Shown here: piece by piece, positions 52,323 through 61,367 of the stretch
Layout of the letters: every line of letters begins with the position of its first letter
Position numbering within the stretch: the first letter of the stretch is position 1
Assembly: GCF_000425545.1 (NCBI RefSeq)
Contig: NZ_AUDQ01000008.1
Location: 62,001 to 126,000, forward strand
Origin: Sporosarcina ureae DSM 2281
Lineage (GTDB): Bacteria > Bacillota > Bacilli > Bacillales_A > Planococcaceae
DNA length: 64,000 nt
Direction: 5' to 3'
Position numbers and translations under genes: made by a program
Notes under the pieces: model-generated
The model's database searches: none
What the model was told of the DNA's origin: nothing
The model's input: the letters and a program-made list of their open reading frames with translations, nothing else

Positions 52323-53276
52323 TCATTTTATAATCAATGGATTATCTTCAGCATCATAAGTAGCATCTTTTCTACTTATATCATTATCTTTTTCAAATAT
52401 ATGTTCGAAAAAACGATTGGCAGGTTCAGCAAGTAGCTTATAATATTGTGCAAATAAATGAGCTGAGTGTGTTCCGCTCCACATCTCAGGAAGAAGTTCC
52501 TTTGGCAAACCAGGATCAATGAACAAGAACTTTCGATATTCATGCACTAAATTAGTGCGTTCTACAAAACACTGAGCGTCCGACAACAAACCACTTTCCA
52601 TTTCACTCGTTGCCACGACAAACTTTTGACTGTATATCGAAATAAATTCTCCATACTTCTTCTCGATCTCTTCAAGAGGCCAACTCTTGGCAACCAACTC
52701 TTGGTTTGACCTTGGTCCCGTGTACTTTGAGAGAAATAAGTCAGCATGCTCTTCAATCTTATATTTTGCTATTAATAAGCGTACTTCTTTTGCCAAATCA
52801 TTCGGCGTAATCCAACAACCATTTGTAAAAGTACCGAATCCGCTCCATAAAAGCTCTTTTCGCAATTCATCACGGAGTTGTCGTTTATCTTCAGGTATGT
52901 TGTACATCAACATACGCCATTGACCATCCCACTCATGAGGCTCTAATTTAAAAATACGCGATGCAGCTTCCTCGATACGAGAAACTCCACGGTCCGTTAA
53001 GTAATAATAACTTTTTCTTCCTTCACGTTCTGTTTCAAACCAGCCTTGTTTCATCATACGAGACAAAACAACGCGTACAGCTTGTTCATTATGGCCAAAC
53101 TCTTTCATCAACCGAATCAAGCTACCGATCCAGATTTTATTTCCATAATGGCGAACGTAATCACCAAAAATTGTAAATATCATAGATTGTGTATTAGAGA
53201 TAGAAAAAACCACTCTTTCTATAAAATTATTCGGTTCCTTCTCTCCATTATAACCGTTGGCCAATAATGATGACAA
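52323..53276 (-). CDS. paaX: Phenylacetate pathway repressor PaaX
   Basis: 317 residues. PaaX-type winged helix near the N-terminus (SMIFTIFGDYVRHYGNKIWIGSLIRLMKEFGHNEQAVRVVLSRMMKQGWFETEREGRKSYYYLTDRG) and the PaaX-specific middle region WDGQWRMLMYNIPEDKRQLRDELRKELLWSGFGTFTNGCWITP. It releases DNA on binding phenylacetyl-CoA. It is the last gene of the paa operon, starting 2 bp after the hydratase stop with a TTG codon and a weak ribosome binding site, so its amount is tied to the operon it controls. Confidence 0.93.
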   Translation of the reverse strand: MSSLLANGYNGEKEPNNFIERVVFSISNTQSMIFTIFGDYVRHYGNKIWIGSLIRLMKEFGHNEQAVRVVLSRMMKQGWFETEREGRKSYYYLTDRGVSRIEEAASRIFKLEPHEWDGQWRMLMYNIPEDKRQLRDELRKELLWSGFGTFTNGCWITPNDLAKEVRLLIAKYKIEEHADLFLSKYTGPRSNQELVAKSWPLEEIEKKYGEFISIYSQKFVVATSEMESGLLSDAQCFVERTNLVHEYRKFLFIDPGLPKELLPEMWSGTHSAHLFAQYYKLLAEPANRFFEHIFEKDNDISRKDATYDAEDNPLIIK

Positions 53277-53278
53277 GC

Positions 53279-54055
53279 TTATGTGCCTTGGAATTCCGGT
53301 TCACGCTTTTCATTGAACGCTTGTAAGGCCTCAACGCGGTCCTCGGTCGGGATGACTAATTCGTATGCTTTCGTCTCAATTGCAAGACCTGTACGAAGGT
53401 CAGTATTTAAACCCTCATTAATTGCATATTTAGCTTGTTTAATTGCAACAGGGCCATTTTTCATAATAGCTTCTGCTAATTCTTCGCAAGATACCAATAA
53501 GTTATCTGATTCTACTACTTTTAATACAATACCTAGCTCTAATGCTTCAGCAGCAGTCAAGCGTTTGGCTGTGAATATAAGCTCTTTTGCTTTCATCACT
53601 CCAACTAATCGAGGTAGCCGTTGTGTGCCTCCCGCCCCTGGAATGATAGCCCAACTCGTTTCAGTTAAGCCTAACGTAGCGTGACTAACAGCGATCGAGA
53701 AATCGCAAGCCAGCATCAATTCAAAACCACCACCAAGTGCATGACCATTTACAGCGGCGATTGTAGGCTGTGGTAATTCTGCAATACTGTTGAACACGTC
53801 ACGAATAGCTTTTACGTTACGGCGCACTTCCGATTCGTTAAGTGTCTTACGTTCTTTTAAATCCGCTCCAGCACTGAATGCCCTTTCCCCTTCTCCTCTA
53901 AAAATTACAGCTCTGATATCAGGGGCAATATGGAGAGTCTCTACTATTTGTTGTAATTCTTTTAAGGCAGGGTAATTAAAGCAATTCAAAGATTCGGGCC
54001 GATTGATTGTTACATAAGCGATACGGTTTTCAATTTCCAATAAAACTGGTTTCAT
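53279..54055 (-). CDS. Enoyl-CoA hydratase/isomerase family protein
   Basis: 258-residue crotonase. Both catalytic glutamates are in place: HALGGGFELMLACD and LTETSWAIIPGAGGTQRLPR. The oxyanion motif is AFSAGADLKER. Second of three crotonases in the paa cluster, located between paaJ and paaX. It probably hydrates dehydroadipyl-CoA, or opens oxepin-CoA; context does not decide. AAAGGAGC precedes the ATG. Confidence 0.88.
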   Translation of the reverse strand: MKPVLLEIENRIAYVTINRPESLNCFNYPALKELQQIVETLHIAPDIRAVIFRGEGERAFSAGADLKERKTLNESEVRRNVKAIRDVFNSIAELPQPTIAAVNGHALGGGFELMLACDFSIAVSHATLGLTETSWAIIPGAGGTQRLPRLVGVMKAKELIFTAKRLTAAEALELGIVLKVVESDNLLVSCEELAEAIMKNGPVAIKQAKYAINEGLNTDLRTGLAIETKAYELVIPTEDRVEALQAFNEKREPEFQGT

Positions 54056-54091
54056 TATCCAAGCTCCTTTACGCGTAAATTGTGAGTAGTT

Positions 54092-55297
54092 TTAGACTTC
54101 AGGCTTTTCTACGATCATTGCTATACCTTGTCCGACACCTATACACATAGTTGCCAAACCGTATTGCGTATCACGCTTATTCATTTCATATATTAACGTC
54201 ATTAAAATACGTGCTCCGCTGGCTCCGAGTGGATGTCCATATGCAATTGCTCCACCATTGACATTTACTTTCTCTGCATCCAACTCTAGTTGTCGAATAC
54301 ATTCAAGCGACTGGGAAGCAAATGCTTCATTCAATTCTACCAAGCCCATATCATCCGCCGTTAAGTCTGCGCGTTGTAAAGCTTTGCGTGACGCAGAAAT
54401 TGGACCAAGACCCATCACCGCTGGCTCAAGACCTGCTACTGCACCTGTAACGTACTTCGCAAGTGGCTTCAGTCCGAGCTCTTTCGCTTTCTCTGCACTC
54501 ATTACTAGAAGTGCTGCTGCCCCATCGTTTACCCCTGATGCATTACCTGCTGTAACTGTACCATCTTTAAATATCGGTCGTAGTTTCGCTAAAGCTTCAA
54601 TAGATGACTCTGGACGTGGATGTTCATCTCGCTCTACAATAATTTCATTACCTTTACGATCTTTATATACGACCGGTACAATTTCTTTGCTGAATGCACC
54701 TGCCTCCATTGCCTTTTTTGCTCGACGTTGACTTTCATATGCAAAAGCATCTTGTTCTTCACGTGAAATGTTATAACGTTCCGCTACATTTTCCGCTGTT
54801 TTCGGCATAGTGTCAGATCCGTACATTTCTTCTAATTCTTTATTCGTAAAGCGCCATCCAATAGTCGTATCATACATTTTCATATCTCCGCGCGGGTACT
54901 CCACTTCAGGTTTACCCATTACAAATGGCGCGCGTGTCATACTTTCCGTACCACCTGCGATGAAGACATCCCCTTCCCCAGCCATGATCGCCCTTGCTGC
55001 ATACATAACTGCATCGATACCGGACCCACATAGGCGGTTAATTGTTGTTCCGCCCACTTCTATAGGCAAACCGGCAAGTAATGCAGACATACGAGCCACA
55101 TTACGATTATCTTCACCTGCCTGATTCGCATTGCCAAAAATCACTTCTTCAATTTCTTCAGTAGGAAGACTTGGGTTTCTTTCAATTAGGGCTTTGATTA
55201 CTGTAGCACCCAAATCGTCGGGACGAACTGCTTGTAATGCTCCCTTATATCTTCCAAATGGTGTACGTACTGCGTCAACGATTACAACTTCCCTCAT
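54092..55297 (-). CDS. paaJ: 3-oxoadipyl-CoA/3-oxo-5,6-dehydrosuberyl-CoA thiolase
   Basis: 401-residue thiolase. Catalytic Cys90 in TINRLCGSGIDAV, His355 in AYGHPLGASGARI and Cys385 in ATMCIGVGQG are present, as is VELNEAFASQ. In the paa pathway it acts twice, cleaving 3-oxo-5,6-dehydrosuberyl-CoA and 3-oxoadipyl-CoA. The substrate is inferred from context. Its ATG overlaps the paaH stop by 4 bp. Confidence 0.9.
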   Translation of the reverse strand: MREVVIVDAVRTPFGRYKGALQAVRPDDLGATVIKALIERNPSLPTEEIEEVIFGNANQAGEDNRNVARMSALLAGLPIEVGGTTINRLCGSGIDAVMYAARAIMAGEGDVFIAGGTESMTRAPFVMGKPEVEYPRGDMKMYDTTIGWRFTNKELEEMYGSDTMPKTAENVAERYNISREEQDAFAYESQRRAKKAMEAGAFSKEIVPVVYKDRKGNEIIVERDEHPRPESSIEALAKLRPIFKDGTVTAGNASGVNDGAAALLVMSAEKAKELGLKPLAKYVTGAVAGLEPAVMGLGPISASRKALQRADLTADDMGLVELNEAFASQSLECIRQLELDAEKVNVNGGAIAYGHPLGASGARILMTLIYEMNKRDTQYGLATMCIGVGQGIAMIVEKPEV

Positions 55298-56166
55298 GAT
55301 TTCACCATCTCCTTGTTATCCGTATAATCATAGATCCCTTTTCCACTTTTTCTACCAAGTCGTCCAGCTTTAACGTATTGTTCTAGCAGAGGGGCAGGAC
55401 GATATTTTTCACCCAGTTTCTCATGGAGATATTTCAAGTTGTTCAAGCGTGCATCCAGCCCGACTAAATCTACTAATTCAAATGGTCCCATAGGATAGTT
55501 GAGACCTAGTTTAATTGCTTTATCAATTTCTTCAGGTGAGCCTAAGCCTTCTTGCAACATATAGAACGCTTCATTTCCGACTAGGGCGCTAATTCGGCTT
55601 GTGACAAACCCAGGGAATTCATTGATAACAACCGTTTCTTTCCCCATTTTAACGGCTACATTTCTAATGACCTCTGCTGTTTCATCACTTGTCTCTAGCC
55701 CGCGTATAATTTCTACAAGTGGCATTTTATGTACGGGATTAAAAAAGTGCATAGCAATAGTGCGTTCAGGACGCTGACCGTACGATGCAATTTCAGTAGG
55801 ACTCATAGTTGACGTATTTGTTGCAAAGTAACAAGAAGCAGGTGCATTTTCTTCAATCGTTTGGAAGACTTGCTTTTTAATATCCGCAACTTCAGGCACC
55901 GCTTCAATTACTAGATCCGCTGTTTTTGCTGCTAATGATAACTCTGTTTCAAAATGAAGATGACTACGAATCTCTTTTGCCACTTGTTGCGTAATTTTCT
56001 GTCGTTCCAAACCTTTAGTGATGATTAACTCGATTTCTTTCTCTGCATTTTCCAATGCTTTTTTATTAATATCAACGATGGTGACGGAATATCCACCTAG
56101 TGCACTTACGTAAGCAATACCTCTACCCATCACGCCAGAACCAACAACTACGATATTTTCAATCAT
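55294..56166 (-). CDS. paaH: 3-hydroxyacyl-CoA dehydrogenase PaaH
   Basis: 290 residues. NAD-binding VVGSGVMGRGIAYVSALGGYSVTIVDIN, then the catalytic HFFNPVHKMPLVEIIRG (His) and a C-terminal helical domain NYPMGPFELVDLVGLDARLNNLKYLHEKLG. Oxidises 3-hydroxyadipyl-CoA to 3-oxoadipyl-CoA. Single-domain form of the length usual in Gram-positives. Coupled to paaJ by a 4-bp overlap. A hairpin lies upstream at 56205-56246. Confidence 0.92.
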   Translation of the reverse strand: MIENIVVVGSGVMGRGIAYVSALGGYSVTIVDINKKALENAEKEIELIITKGLERQKITQQVAKEIRSHLHFETELSLAAKTADLVIEAVPEVADIKKQVFQTIEENAPASCYFATNTSTMSPTEIASYGQRPERTIAMHFFNPVHKMPLVEIIRGLETSDETAEVIRNVAVKMGKETVVINEFPGFVTSRISALVGNEAFYMLQEGLGSPEEIDKAIKLGLNYPMGPFELVDLVGLDARLNNLKYLHEKLGEKYRPAPLLEQYVKAGRLGRKSGKGIYDYTDNKEMVKS

Positions 56167-56204
56167 TTTATTTCCCCCTTAAATGGCTATTTCCTATTTA
56201 TAGT

Positions 56205-56246
56205 AAGAAAGAACAGAGGCATGCTAACTAGCCCCTGTTCTTTCTT
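56205..56246 (-). terminator. Terminator-like hairpin inside the paa operon
   Basis: AAGAAAGAACAGAGGC (56205-56220) pairs with GCCCCTGTTCTTTCTT (56231-56246) except for one mismatch. There is no long T tract beyond the stem. It may end some transcripts or protect the 3' end of the upstream part. Confidence 0.55.
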
Positions 56247-56259
56247 AACGTAATGTATT

Positions 56260-57774
56260 TTACAGTCCGAATGGATTTAATGGGCGAGATCCATAATAAG
56301 ACATAATACTCTTTGTCTCAGAGTAAAGATCTAATGTTTCAATAGCTAACTCGCGTCCGAATCCTGACTGCTTGTATCCACCGAATGGCGTTCCAGGGAA
56401 AGCAGAGAACGGTGAGTTGATCATAACGATACCTGCTTGAATTTTATTTGCTACACGTGTTGCACGCGCACCGTCTTTAGACCAAACAGAAGATGCCAGA
56501 CCGAATTCCGAGTCATTCGCCAATGCAATCGCTTCTTTTTCATTCGAGAACTTGGATAGTACAACAACAGGGCCAAAGATTTCTTCACGTACTACGCGCA
56601 TTTCTTGTGTGACGTTTCCGATGACTGTTGGTGCATACCAGAAACCTTTTTCAAAGCCTTCAGGGTGTATTTGCTCACCGCCAGCTAAAATTTCCGCTCC
56701 TTCATCAATTGCTGATTGTACGTATTCTTTTACAGTATCCAACTGTCCTTGGTCAATTACTGCTCCAACATGCGTTTCTTTGCTGAACGGATCGCCAAGA
56801 ACGATACGATTGGTCTTTTCAATGAATTTCTCAACGAACTCATCATACACGTCTTCATGAATATAAATACGTGAACGTGCATCACAAGACTGTCCAGTAT
56901 TATTATAAATACCATAGATTGAGCAATCTACCGCTTGATCAATATCCGCATCTTCAAAGATTAAGCTTGGTGATTTTCCACCTAACTCTAATGTGACACG
57001 CTTCAATGTGCCAGAAGCACGTGCCATAATATCTTTACCAATCGGAGTAGATCCCGTGAATGCTACTTTGTTTACTAAATCATGTTCCACTAGATAGTTT
57101 CCGATTTCAGCACCTGATCCAGGTAAAATGTTCACTACACCTTCTGGAACTCCTGCTTCATGACAAATTTCTCCTAAGATAATTGCTGTCAGTGGTGTAA
57201 GGGATGCAGGTTTAATAATTACAGAACAACCTGCCGCAAGTGCCGGTGCAACTTTCCAAGCTGCCATCATCAGTGGATAGTTCCATGGAATGATTTGAGC
57301 ACATACACCAACTGGCTCTTTTTCTGTGTAGTTGTGGAACTGGCCAGGTACGTTATTTACAGAGCCACGGTGTGAAACTAACGCTCCTGCATAAAACTCA
57401 AAGTCTTCTACCGCTTGGTTAAGCTGAGCTTGTGCTGCCGCAATAGTTTTTCCTGTATTCAGTACTTCTAATTCTACTAATTCGCTAAAACGACTTCTCA
57501 TGATCGCTGCAATTTTATTAAGTACACGAGCGCGTTTTCCTGTAGGCGTGATCTTCCACTTTCCATTATCAAATGCATTACGCGCCGCTTCAATTGCGCG
57601 CTGTGCATCCTCTTGAGTTGCTTTTGCGACTTCTGCTAAGAACTCTCCGGTTGCCGGATTATACACTTTTGTACGAGCTCCATTGCTGCTCTCTACTTGC
57701 TCTCCGTTGATAAATAATTTATAGAAATCACGCTTCATAGTTTGTGCTACTTCTTGCTCTTGAATTTTCGTCAT
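56260..57774 (-). CDS. Aldehyde dehydrogenase of the paa cluster
   Basis: 504 residues. NAD site IIPWNYPLMMAAWKVAPALAAG and FTGSTPIGKDIM, general base Glu263 in TLELGGKSP, catalytic Cys297 in NNTGQSCDARSR. Either a phenylacetaldehyde dehydrogenase feeding the pathway, or the 3-oxo-5,6-dehydrosuberyl-CoA semialdehyde dehydrogenase that replaces the N-terminal half of PaaZ, which is absent. I favour the second because it is inside the operon between paaG and paaH, but the sequence cannot decide. GGAGG precedes the ATG. Confidence 0.88.
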   Translation of the reverse strand: MTKIQEQEVAQTMKRDFYKLFINGEQVESSNGARTKVYNPATGEFLAEVAKATQEDAQRAIEAARNAFDNGKWKITPTGKRARVLNKIAAIMRSRFSELVELEVLNTGKTIAAAQAQLNQAVEDFEFYAGALVSHRGSVNNVPGQFHNYTEKEPVGVCAQIIPWNYPLMMAAWKVAPALAAGCSVIIKPASLTPLTAIILGEICHEAGVPEGVVNILPGSGAEIGNYLVEHDLVNKVAFTGSTPIGKDIMARASGTLKRVTLELGGKSPSLIFEDADIDQAVDCSIYGIYNNTGQSCDARSRIYIHEDVYDEFVEKFIEKTNRIVLGDPFSKETHVGAVIDQGQLDTVKEYVQSAIDEGAEILAGGEQIHPEGFEKGFWYAPTVIGNVTQEMRVVREEIFGPVVVLSKFSNEKEAIALANDSEFGLASSVWSKDGARATRVANKIQAGIVMINSPFSAFPGTPFGGYKQSGFGRELAIETLDLYSETKSIMSYYGSRPLNPFGL

Positions 57775-57788
57775 TATAATTCCTCCTC

Positions 57789-58562
57789 TTATTTTCCAAT
57801 AAATTCAGGATTTCTTTTGTCTTTAAATGCTTCGATACCTTCTACATGATCTTTAGTCAATCCGGCAATTCGCTGACTTTCTGCTTCGCGTTGAAGATAC
57901 TCTTCAAACGGTAGTGTCTGAACATCATTCAATCCTCTTTTAATCAGTCCAATTGCTTTAGTTGGCTTCGCGGCAATCCCTTTTGCAAACGCTTCCACTT
58001 CTGCTACGAAATCTTCTGGAGAGAATACTTTCGTTGCGAGACCTAATTCCAATGCCTGTGCTGCAGTGATTTTCTCACCTAGAATTGAAATTTCCGCCGC
58101 TTTTGCTGCACCAACTAATTGAGATAGATAAAATAGATTGCCAGAGTCGGGAATGAGCCCTACATGTATAAATGCATTTATGTAGCTGGCTTTCTCAGAC
58201 ATCAAACGGAAGTCACATGCTAGAGCTAGACTAAAGCCAGCCCCAGCGGCTACTCCATTGACTGCTGCTATGATGGGCTTTTCTGTTTTCTTTATTTCCA
58301 AAATCATTGGACCGTAGTGATCTCGTAGTACTTGCCCATGATCCATTTGTTCATCCACTTCCGATAGATCTTGGCCTGAACAGAACGCTCTACCTTCACC
58401 TGTTACGACGATGCATCTTGCATTGTCATCCTTGGATGCCATACGCAGCGCTTCTTTAATTTCGCGATTCATCTGCGCTACGAATGCATTTAATTTATCA
58501 GGACGATTCAATGTAAGCCAAGCAATACCTTCTTTCAATTCGTATTGAATTGTTTCAAACAT
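57789..58562 (-). CDS. paaG: 1,2-epoxyphenylacetyl-CoA isomerase (PaaG-type crotonase)
   Basis: 257 residues. Crotonase fold with AFCSGQDLSEVD for the oxyanion hole. In place of the two hydratase glutamates it has VAAGAGFSLALACD and HVGLIPDSGNLFYL, with Asp in the PDSG motif, as in PaaG. It turns the epoxide into oxepin-CoA. ATG at 58562 is preferred by alignment length (MFETIQYELKEGIAWLTLNRP); an ATG at 58580 overlaps the upstream stop as ATGA. Confidence 0.9.
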   Translation of the reverse strand: MFETIQYELKEGIAWLTLNRPDKLNAFVAQMNREIKEALRMASKDDNARCIVVTGEGRAFCSGQDLSEVDEQMDHGQVLRDHYGPMILEIKKTEKPIIAAVNGVAAGAGFSLALACDFRLMSEKASYINAFIHVGLIPDSGNLFYLSQLVGAAKAAEISILGEKITAAQALELGLATKVFSPEDFVAEVEAFAKGIAAKPTKAIGLIKRGLNDVQTLPFEEYLQREAESQRIAGLTKDHVEGIEAFKDKRNPEFIGK

Positions 58563-58576
58563 AGAAAATCGTCTCC

Positions 58577-59353
58577 TCATTTTCCTTTATATACCGGCTT
58601 TCTCTTTTCGACAAAAGCTTTCATTCCCTCTTTTTGATCCTCCGATGAAAACAGAAGATAGAAGTTCTTTCGTTCATACTGCATACCTTCATACAGTGGA
58701 TAGTCAACCGCCTTGTTCACTGAATCTTTAATCATTCGAATGGCAAGTGGCGGCATGCTAGCGATCTTATTTGAAAACCGTAAAGCCTCTTCACGCAACA
58801 GCTCTGGAGAAACGATCCGGTTAATCACTCCATGTTTTTGTAATTCATTAGCTTGGATTCGCTCACCTGTCCACAACCACTCTATCGCTTTCGCACGTCC
58901 AACTAACTTAGTTAAGCGTTGCGTCCCGCCAGCTCCTGGCATAACACCTAAAGTCACTTCAGGAAATGAAAACTCTGTGCCATCCGCGGCTAATAGAACA
59001 TCGCAACAAAGAGCAAGTTCAAAACCTCCACCAAAAACAAATCCATGAACTGCACCGATGACGGGCTTTTTGATGAGAGGAATCTGATCCCAGTCAGCAA
59101 ACTGATTCAATAATTCAAGGCTCATTGAATCTGCTTCAGCCATCTCATCTATATCAGCACCGGCAGAGAAAGCTTTTCCTTTGCCTACTAGCAAAATTAC
59201 TCGTACTTCGTCATTTCGATCAAATGATTGCATCGCCTCAAGAATTTCACCAACCATATTGCGATTTAAAGAGTTAAGTTGCTTAGGTCTGTTTAATTCA
59301 ATTACGCCGATTTGTTGATCGACCGATGTTTCTATGAATTTGTAAGCTGTCAT
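58577..59353 (-). CDS. Enoyl-CoA hydratase/isomerase family protein (PaaF-like)
   Basis: 258-residue crotonase with AFSAGADIDEM and both catalytic Glu (FVFGGGFELALCCD, FSFPEVTLGVMPGAGGTQRL). Likely 2,3-dehydroadipyl-CoA hydratase (PaaF) or a separate oxepin-CoA hydrolase. It lies between the EthD-like gene, with a 4-bp overlap, and paaG. Which of the two hydratases in the operon does which step cannot be told from the sequence. Confidence 0.88.
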   Translation of the reverse strand: MTAYKFIETSVDQQIGVIELNRPKQLNSLNRNMVGEILEAMQSFDRNDEVRVILLVGKGKAFSAGADIDEMAEADSMSLELLNQFADWDQIPLIKKPVIGAVHGFVFGGGFELALCCDVLLAADGTEFSFPEVTLGVMPGAGGTQRLTKLVGRAKAIEWLWTGERIQANELQKHGVINRIVSPELLREEALRFSNKIASMPPLAIRMIKDSVNKAVDYPLYEGMQYERKNFYLLFSSEDQKEGMKAFVEKRKPVYKGK

Positions 59354-59655
59354 TCGCTGTCTTCGCCAATCATTAAAGTGACTAGCTTACCAGCGAAGCC
59401 CATCAAGTCTTTTCCAGAAGCTTTTCCTTCATCAGAGCTCAAGCCCGCTTTTAATGATGCTGCATCGTCATAGATCATTTCACACATCAAGTAATACGGT
59501 GGTTCTCCACCCATTGGGCTACCAGTGAACTTAGTTACTTTCATTTCACGCAAGCCAGGAATCTTCGCTGTGATTGGTGAATGAACATTGAAGTAGTGCT
59601 CATCAAATTCCTCTTTATTTTCAGGGTGTTTGTATAACGCGATTAATTTAGCCAT
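59350..59655 (-). CDS. EthD-family protein in the paa operon
   Basis: 101-residue dimeric alpha/beta-barrel protein. EthD signature: LIALYKHPENKEEFDEHYFNVHSPITAKIPGLREMKVTKFTGSPMGGEPPYYLMCEMIYDD, ending GFAGKLVTLMIGE. EthD-type proteins help monooxygenases or act as isomerases/decarboxylases on aromatic compounds; no fixed role is known in the phenylacetate pathway. It lies 14 bp after paaD and overlaps the hydratase by 4 bp, so it is co-expressed with the epoxidase. Strong GGAGG before the ATG. Confidence 0.85.
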   Translation of the reverse strand: MAKLIALYKHPENKEEFDEHYFNVHSPITAKIPGLREMKVTKFTGSPMGGEPPYYLMCEMIYDDAASLKAGLSSDEGKASGKDLMGFAGKLVTLMIGEDSE

Positions 59656-59669
59656 TTAAATTCCTCCAA

Positions 59670-60179
59670 TTACATTATTGTTGATACTGGTTTCATTGCT
59701 TCGAAAGGAGTTTTACAACTCTTGCAATATAAAATACTTCTACAAGCCGTTGGTCCGAATATATTTTCCATCGTTACGTAGGTTGAATCACAATACGGAC
59801 AATCCACGTGCCAAGATCCATCTTCTTCTAAATGACGCGGTGGAGCAGCGATCCCAAACTCTTTCAATCCTTTTTGTCCATTTTCCGTTACTCGATCTGA
59901 TGTCCAAGGTGGACTGAAAATAAATTCTACTTCGACGTTTTTGGCACCGGGCAGCCCCATCACTGCATTCTTAGTATTTGTTCGGATGATTTCAAGTGCC
60001 GGGCAACCTAAAAACGTAGGCAATAATGTTACCTTGATCTGTTCGGGTTCGATATCCACTTTCTCCACCATTCCAAGATCTACTATACTTACCGTATCAA
60101 TTTCAGGGTCCTTGACGCTTTCAAGCACCTTCCACACTTCTAAGTTTTGTGAGTTTTTTGCTAGAGCTACCATTTCCAA
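59670..60179 (-). CDS. paaD: Phenylacetyl-CoA epoxidase assembly subunit PaaD
   Basis: 169 residues: an N-terminal MIP18/DUF59-type domain (VWKVLESVKDPEIDTVSIVDLGMVEKVDIEPEQIKVTLLPTFLGCPALEIIR) and a C-terminal zinc-ribbon (CPYCDSTYVTMENIFGPTACRSILYCKSCKTPFEAMKP), the full-length PaaD plan. Thought to help in metal or iron-sulfur maturation of the epoxidase system. It starts 18 bp after paaC. Confidence 0.93.
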   Translation of the reverse strand: MEMVALAKNSQNLEVWKVLESVKDPEIDTVSIVDLGMVEKVDIEPEQIKVTLLPTFLGCPALEIIRTNTKNAVMGLPGAKNVEVEFIFSPPWTSDRVTENGQKGLKEFGIAAPPRHLEEDGSWHVDCPYCDSTYVTMENIFGPTACRSILYCKSCKTPFEAMKPVSTIM

Positions 60180-60197
60180 AACACCTCTTTCTTTCTA

Positions 60198-61007
60198 TTA
60201 CCAGTTTGTAGCTGTATCGAGTCTGTACACCTCAGAAAGTGTATCGATTGCCGTTTGCAATTCATCTGTGTGTTGTCCATTACGTCCATTTAATTTCGGT
60301 TCAGGGATGATCGGTAAATCCAATTTCAATTTTTCGAAAGTCGGGCGCAATGCTTCAAGCCAATTATTTTGTATCTTTTCTTCCGAATCTATTAAGTCAA
60401 ATCGTTCAATCAATTCTTTTTGTTCTCCATAAGAGAATAGATCTCCCATATCATCTACAACTAGTTTAAGCGCGCTAACCATTTTACTTTTCGCTTCTTC
60501 TGTTGAGCTTAGTAGTTGTTCGAACCACAACTTCCAATGCATGACGTGGTAATAGAGTTCCATGCTTACTTTCACAGCAATATCGCGAAGTGGTTCGTAT
60601 GAACTTTCTCTAAGTGAGTTGATTTTTGCTCTTTTCGCTTGTGTATAGAAGTAACTTCTAACTACTGTATAGGCCCAATCATATTGAGGTGTGTCCATAT
60701 AATAACCGTCACCGTTAACACGTTCAGTCAAAACACTATTCTTTCGTTCTTGCGCAGGACGTAAGTGAGCGAGATCATCTGCTTTACCTAATCCCAAGTC
60801 CTCTAGCAACTTATAATACATAGCTGCATGACCCATCGAATCTTGTGTAATGGAGGATGACGCAACATCTTCTTCTATATGTGGAGCTAGCCCCAACCAT
60901 TCAGAGCCACGATATGAAAACAGAAAATCATCATCCGCTAATTGGAATATAAGTGCCTCTAAAGCCTTTTTCTCTTCCGCACTCATCATTCTTTCTATGT
61001 TACTCAT
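60198..61007 (-). CDS. paaC: Phenylacetyl-CoA epoxidase structural subunit PaaC
   Basis: 269 residues of ferritin-like helices. QLADDDFLFSYRGSEWLGLAPHIEEDVASSSITQDSMGHAAMYYKLLEDLG is the PaaC hallmark; diiron ligands are degenerate as expected for this scaffold subunit. It forms the core complex with PaaA. Start overlaps paaB by 4 bp. Confidence 0.94.
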   Translation of the reverse strand: MSNIERMMSAEEKKALEALIFQLADDDFLFSYRGSEWLGLAPHIEEDVASSSITQDSMGHAAMYYKLLEDLGLGKADDLAHLRPAQERKNSVLTERVNGDGYYMDTPQYDWAYTVVRSYFYTQAKRAKINSLRESSYEPLRDIAVKVSMELYYHVMHWKLWFEQLLSSTEEAKSKMVSALKLVVDDMGDLFSYGEQKELIERFDLIDSEEKIQNNWLEALRPTFEKLKLDLPIIPEPKLNGRNGQHTDELQTAIDTLSEVYRLDTATNW

Positions 61008-61351
61008 TTCTCTTTACCTCCAGCCCAAGATAAGATTTCCTTCTCATCTAGCATTTCTTGTTCGTACTTACGCCATTTTTTACGTAAGTATCCATAACCT
61101 TTTGTAGTACGGTACTCTTTGTTGTCGAGACGTTTCAAAGAAAGACGTTCTTCTTCATCCATACCGTGAATATTCTTTTTATTTACGACCCATATATCCA
61201 CAACAGGTTCACGGCGCATAAAGTTTTCTTGTGCCATCATAAGTGCCATGTCTTCATTTGGCGCTAGCAAATCAAATTGGTGCTGGAATGACGCAGCATG
61301 GGTACGCTTACTGAATACTTCAAATTCCTGATAAAATGTTTTCTCTGACAT
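61004..61351 (-). CDS. paaB: Phenylacetyl-CoA epoxidase subunit PaaB
   Basis: 115 residues: FYQEFEVFSKRTHAASFQHQFDLLAPNEDMALMMAQENFMRREPVVDIWVVNKKNI, the PaaB core that links PaaAC units into larger complexes. The ATG at 61351 follows AAGGAGCG and TGGAG; an ATG at 61360 is three codons longer. Upstream in-frame starts at 61384 would overlap paaA. Confidence 0.93.
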   Translation of the reverse strand: MSEKTFYQEFEVFSKRTHAASFQHQFDLLAPNEDMALMMAQENFMRREPVVDIWVVNKKNIHGMDEEERLSLKRLDNKEYRTTKGYGYLRKKWRKYEQEMLDEKEILSWAGGKEK

Positions 61352-61367
61352 ATTCTCCATCGCTCCT

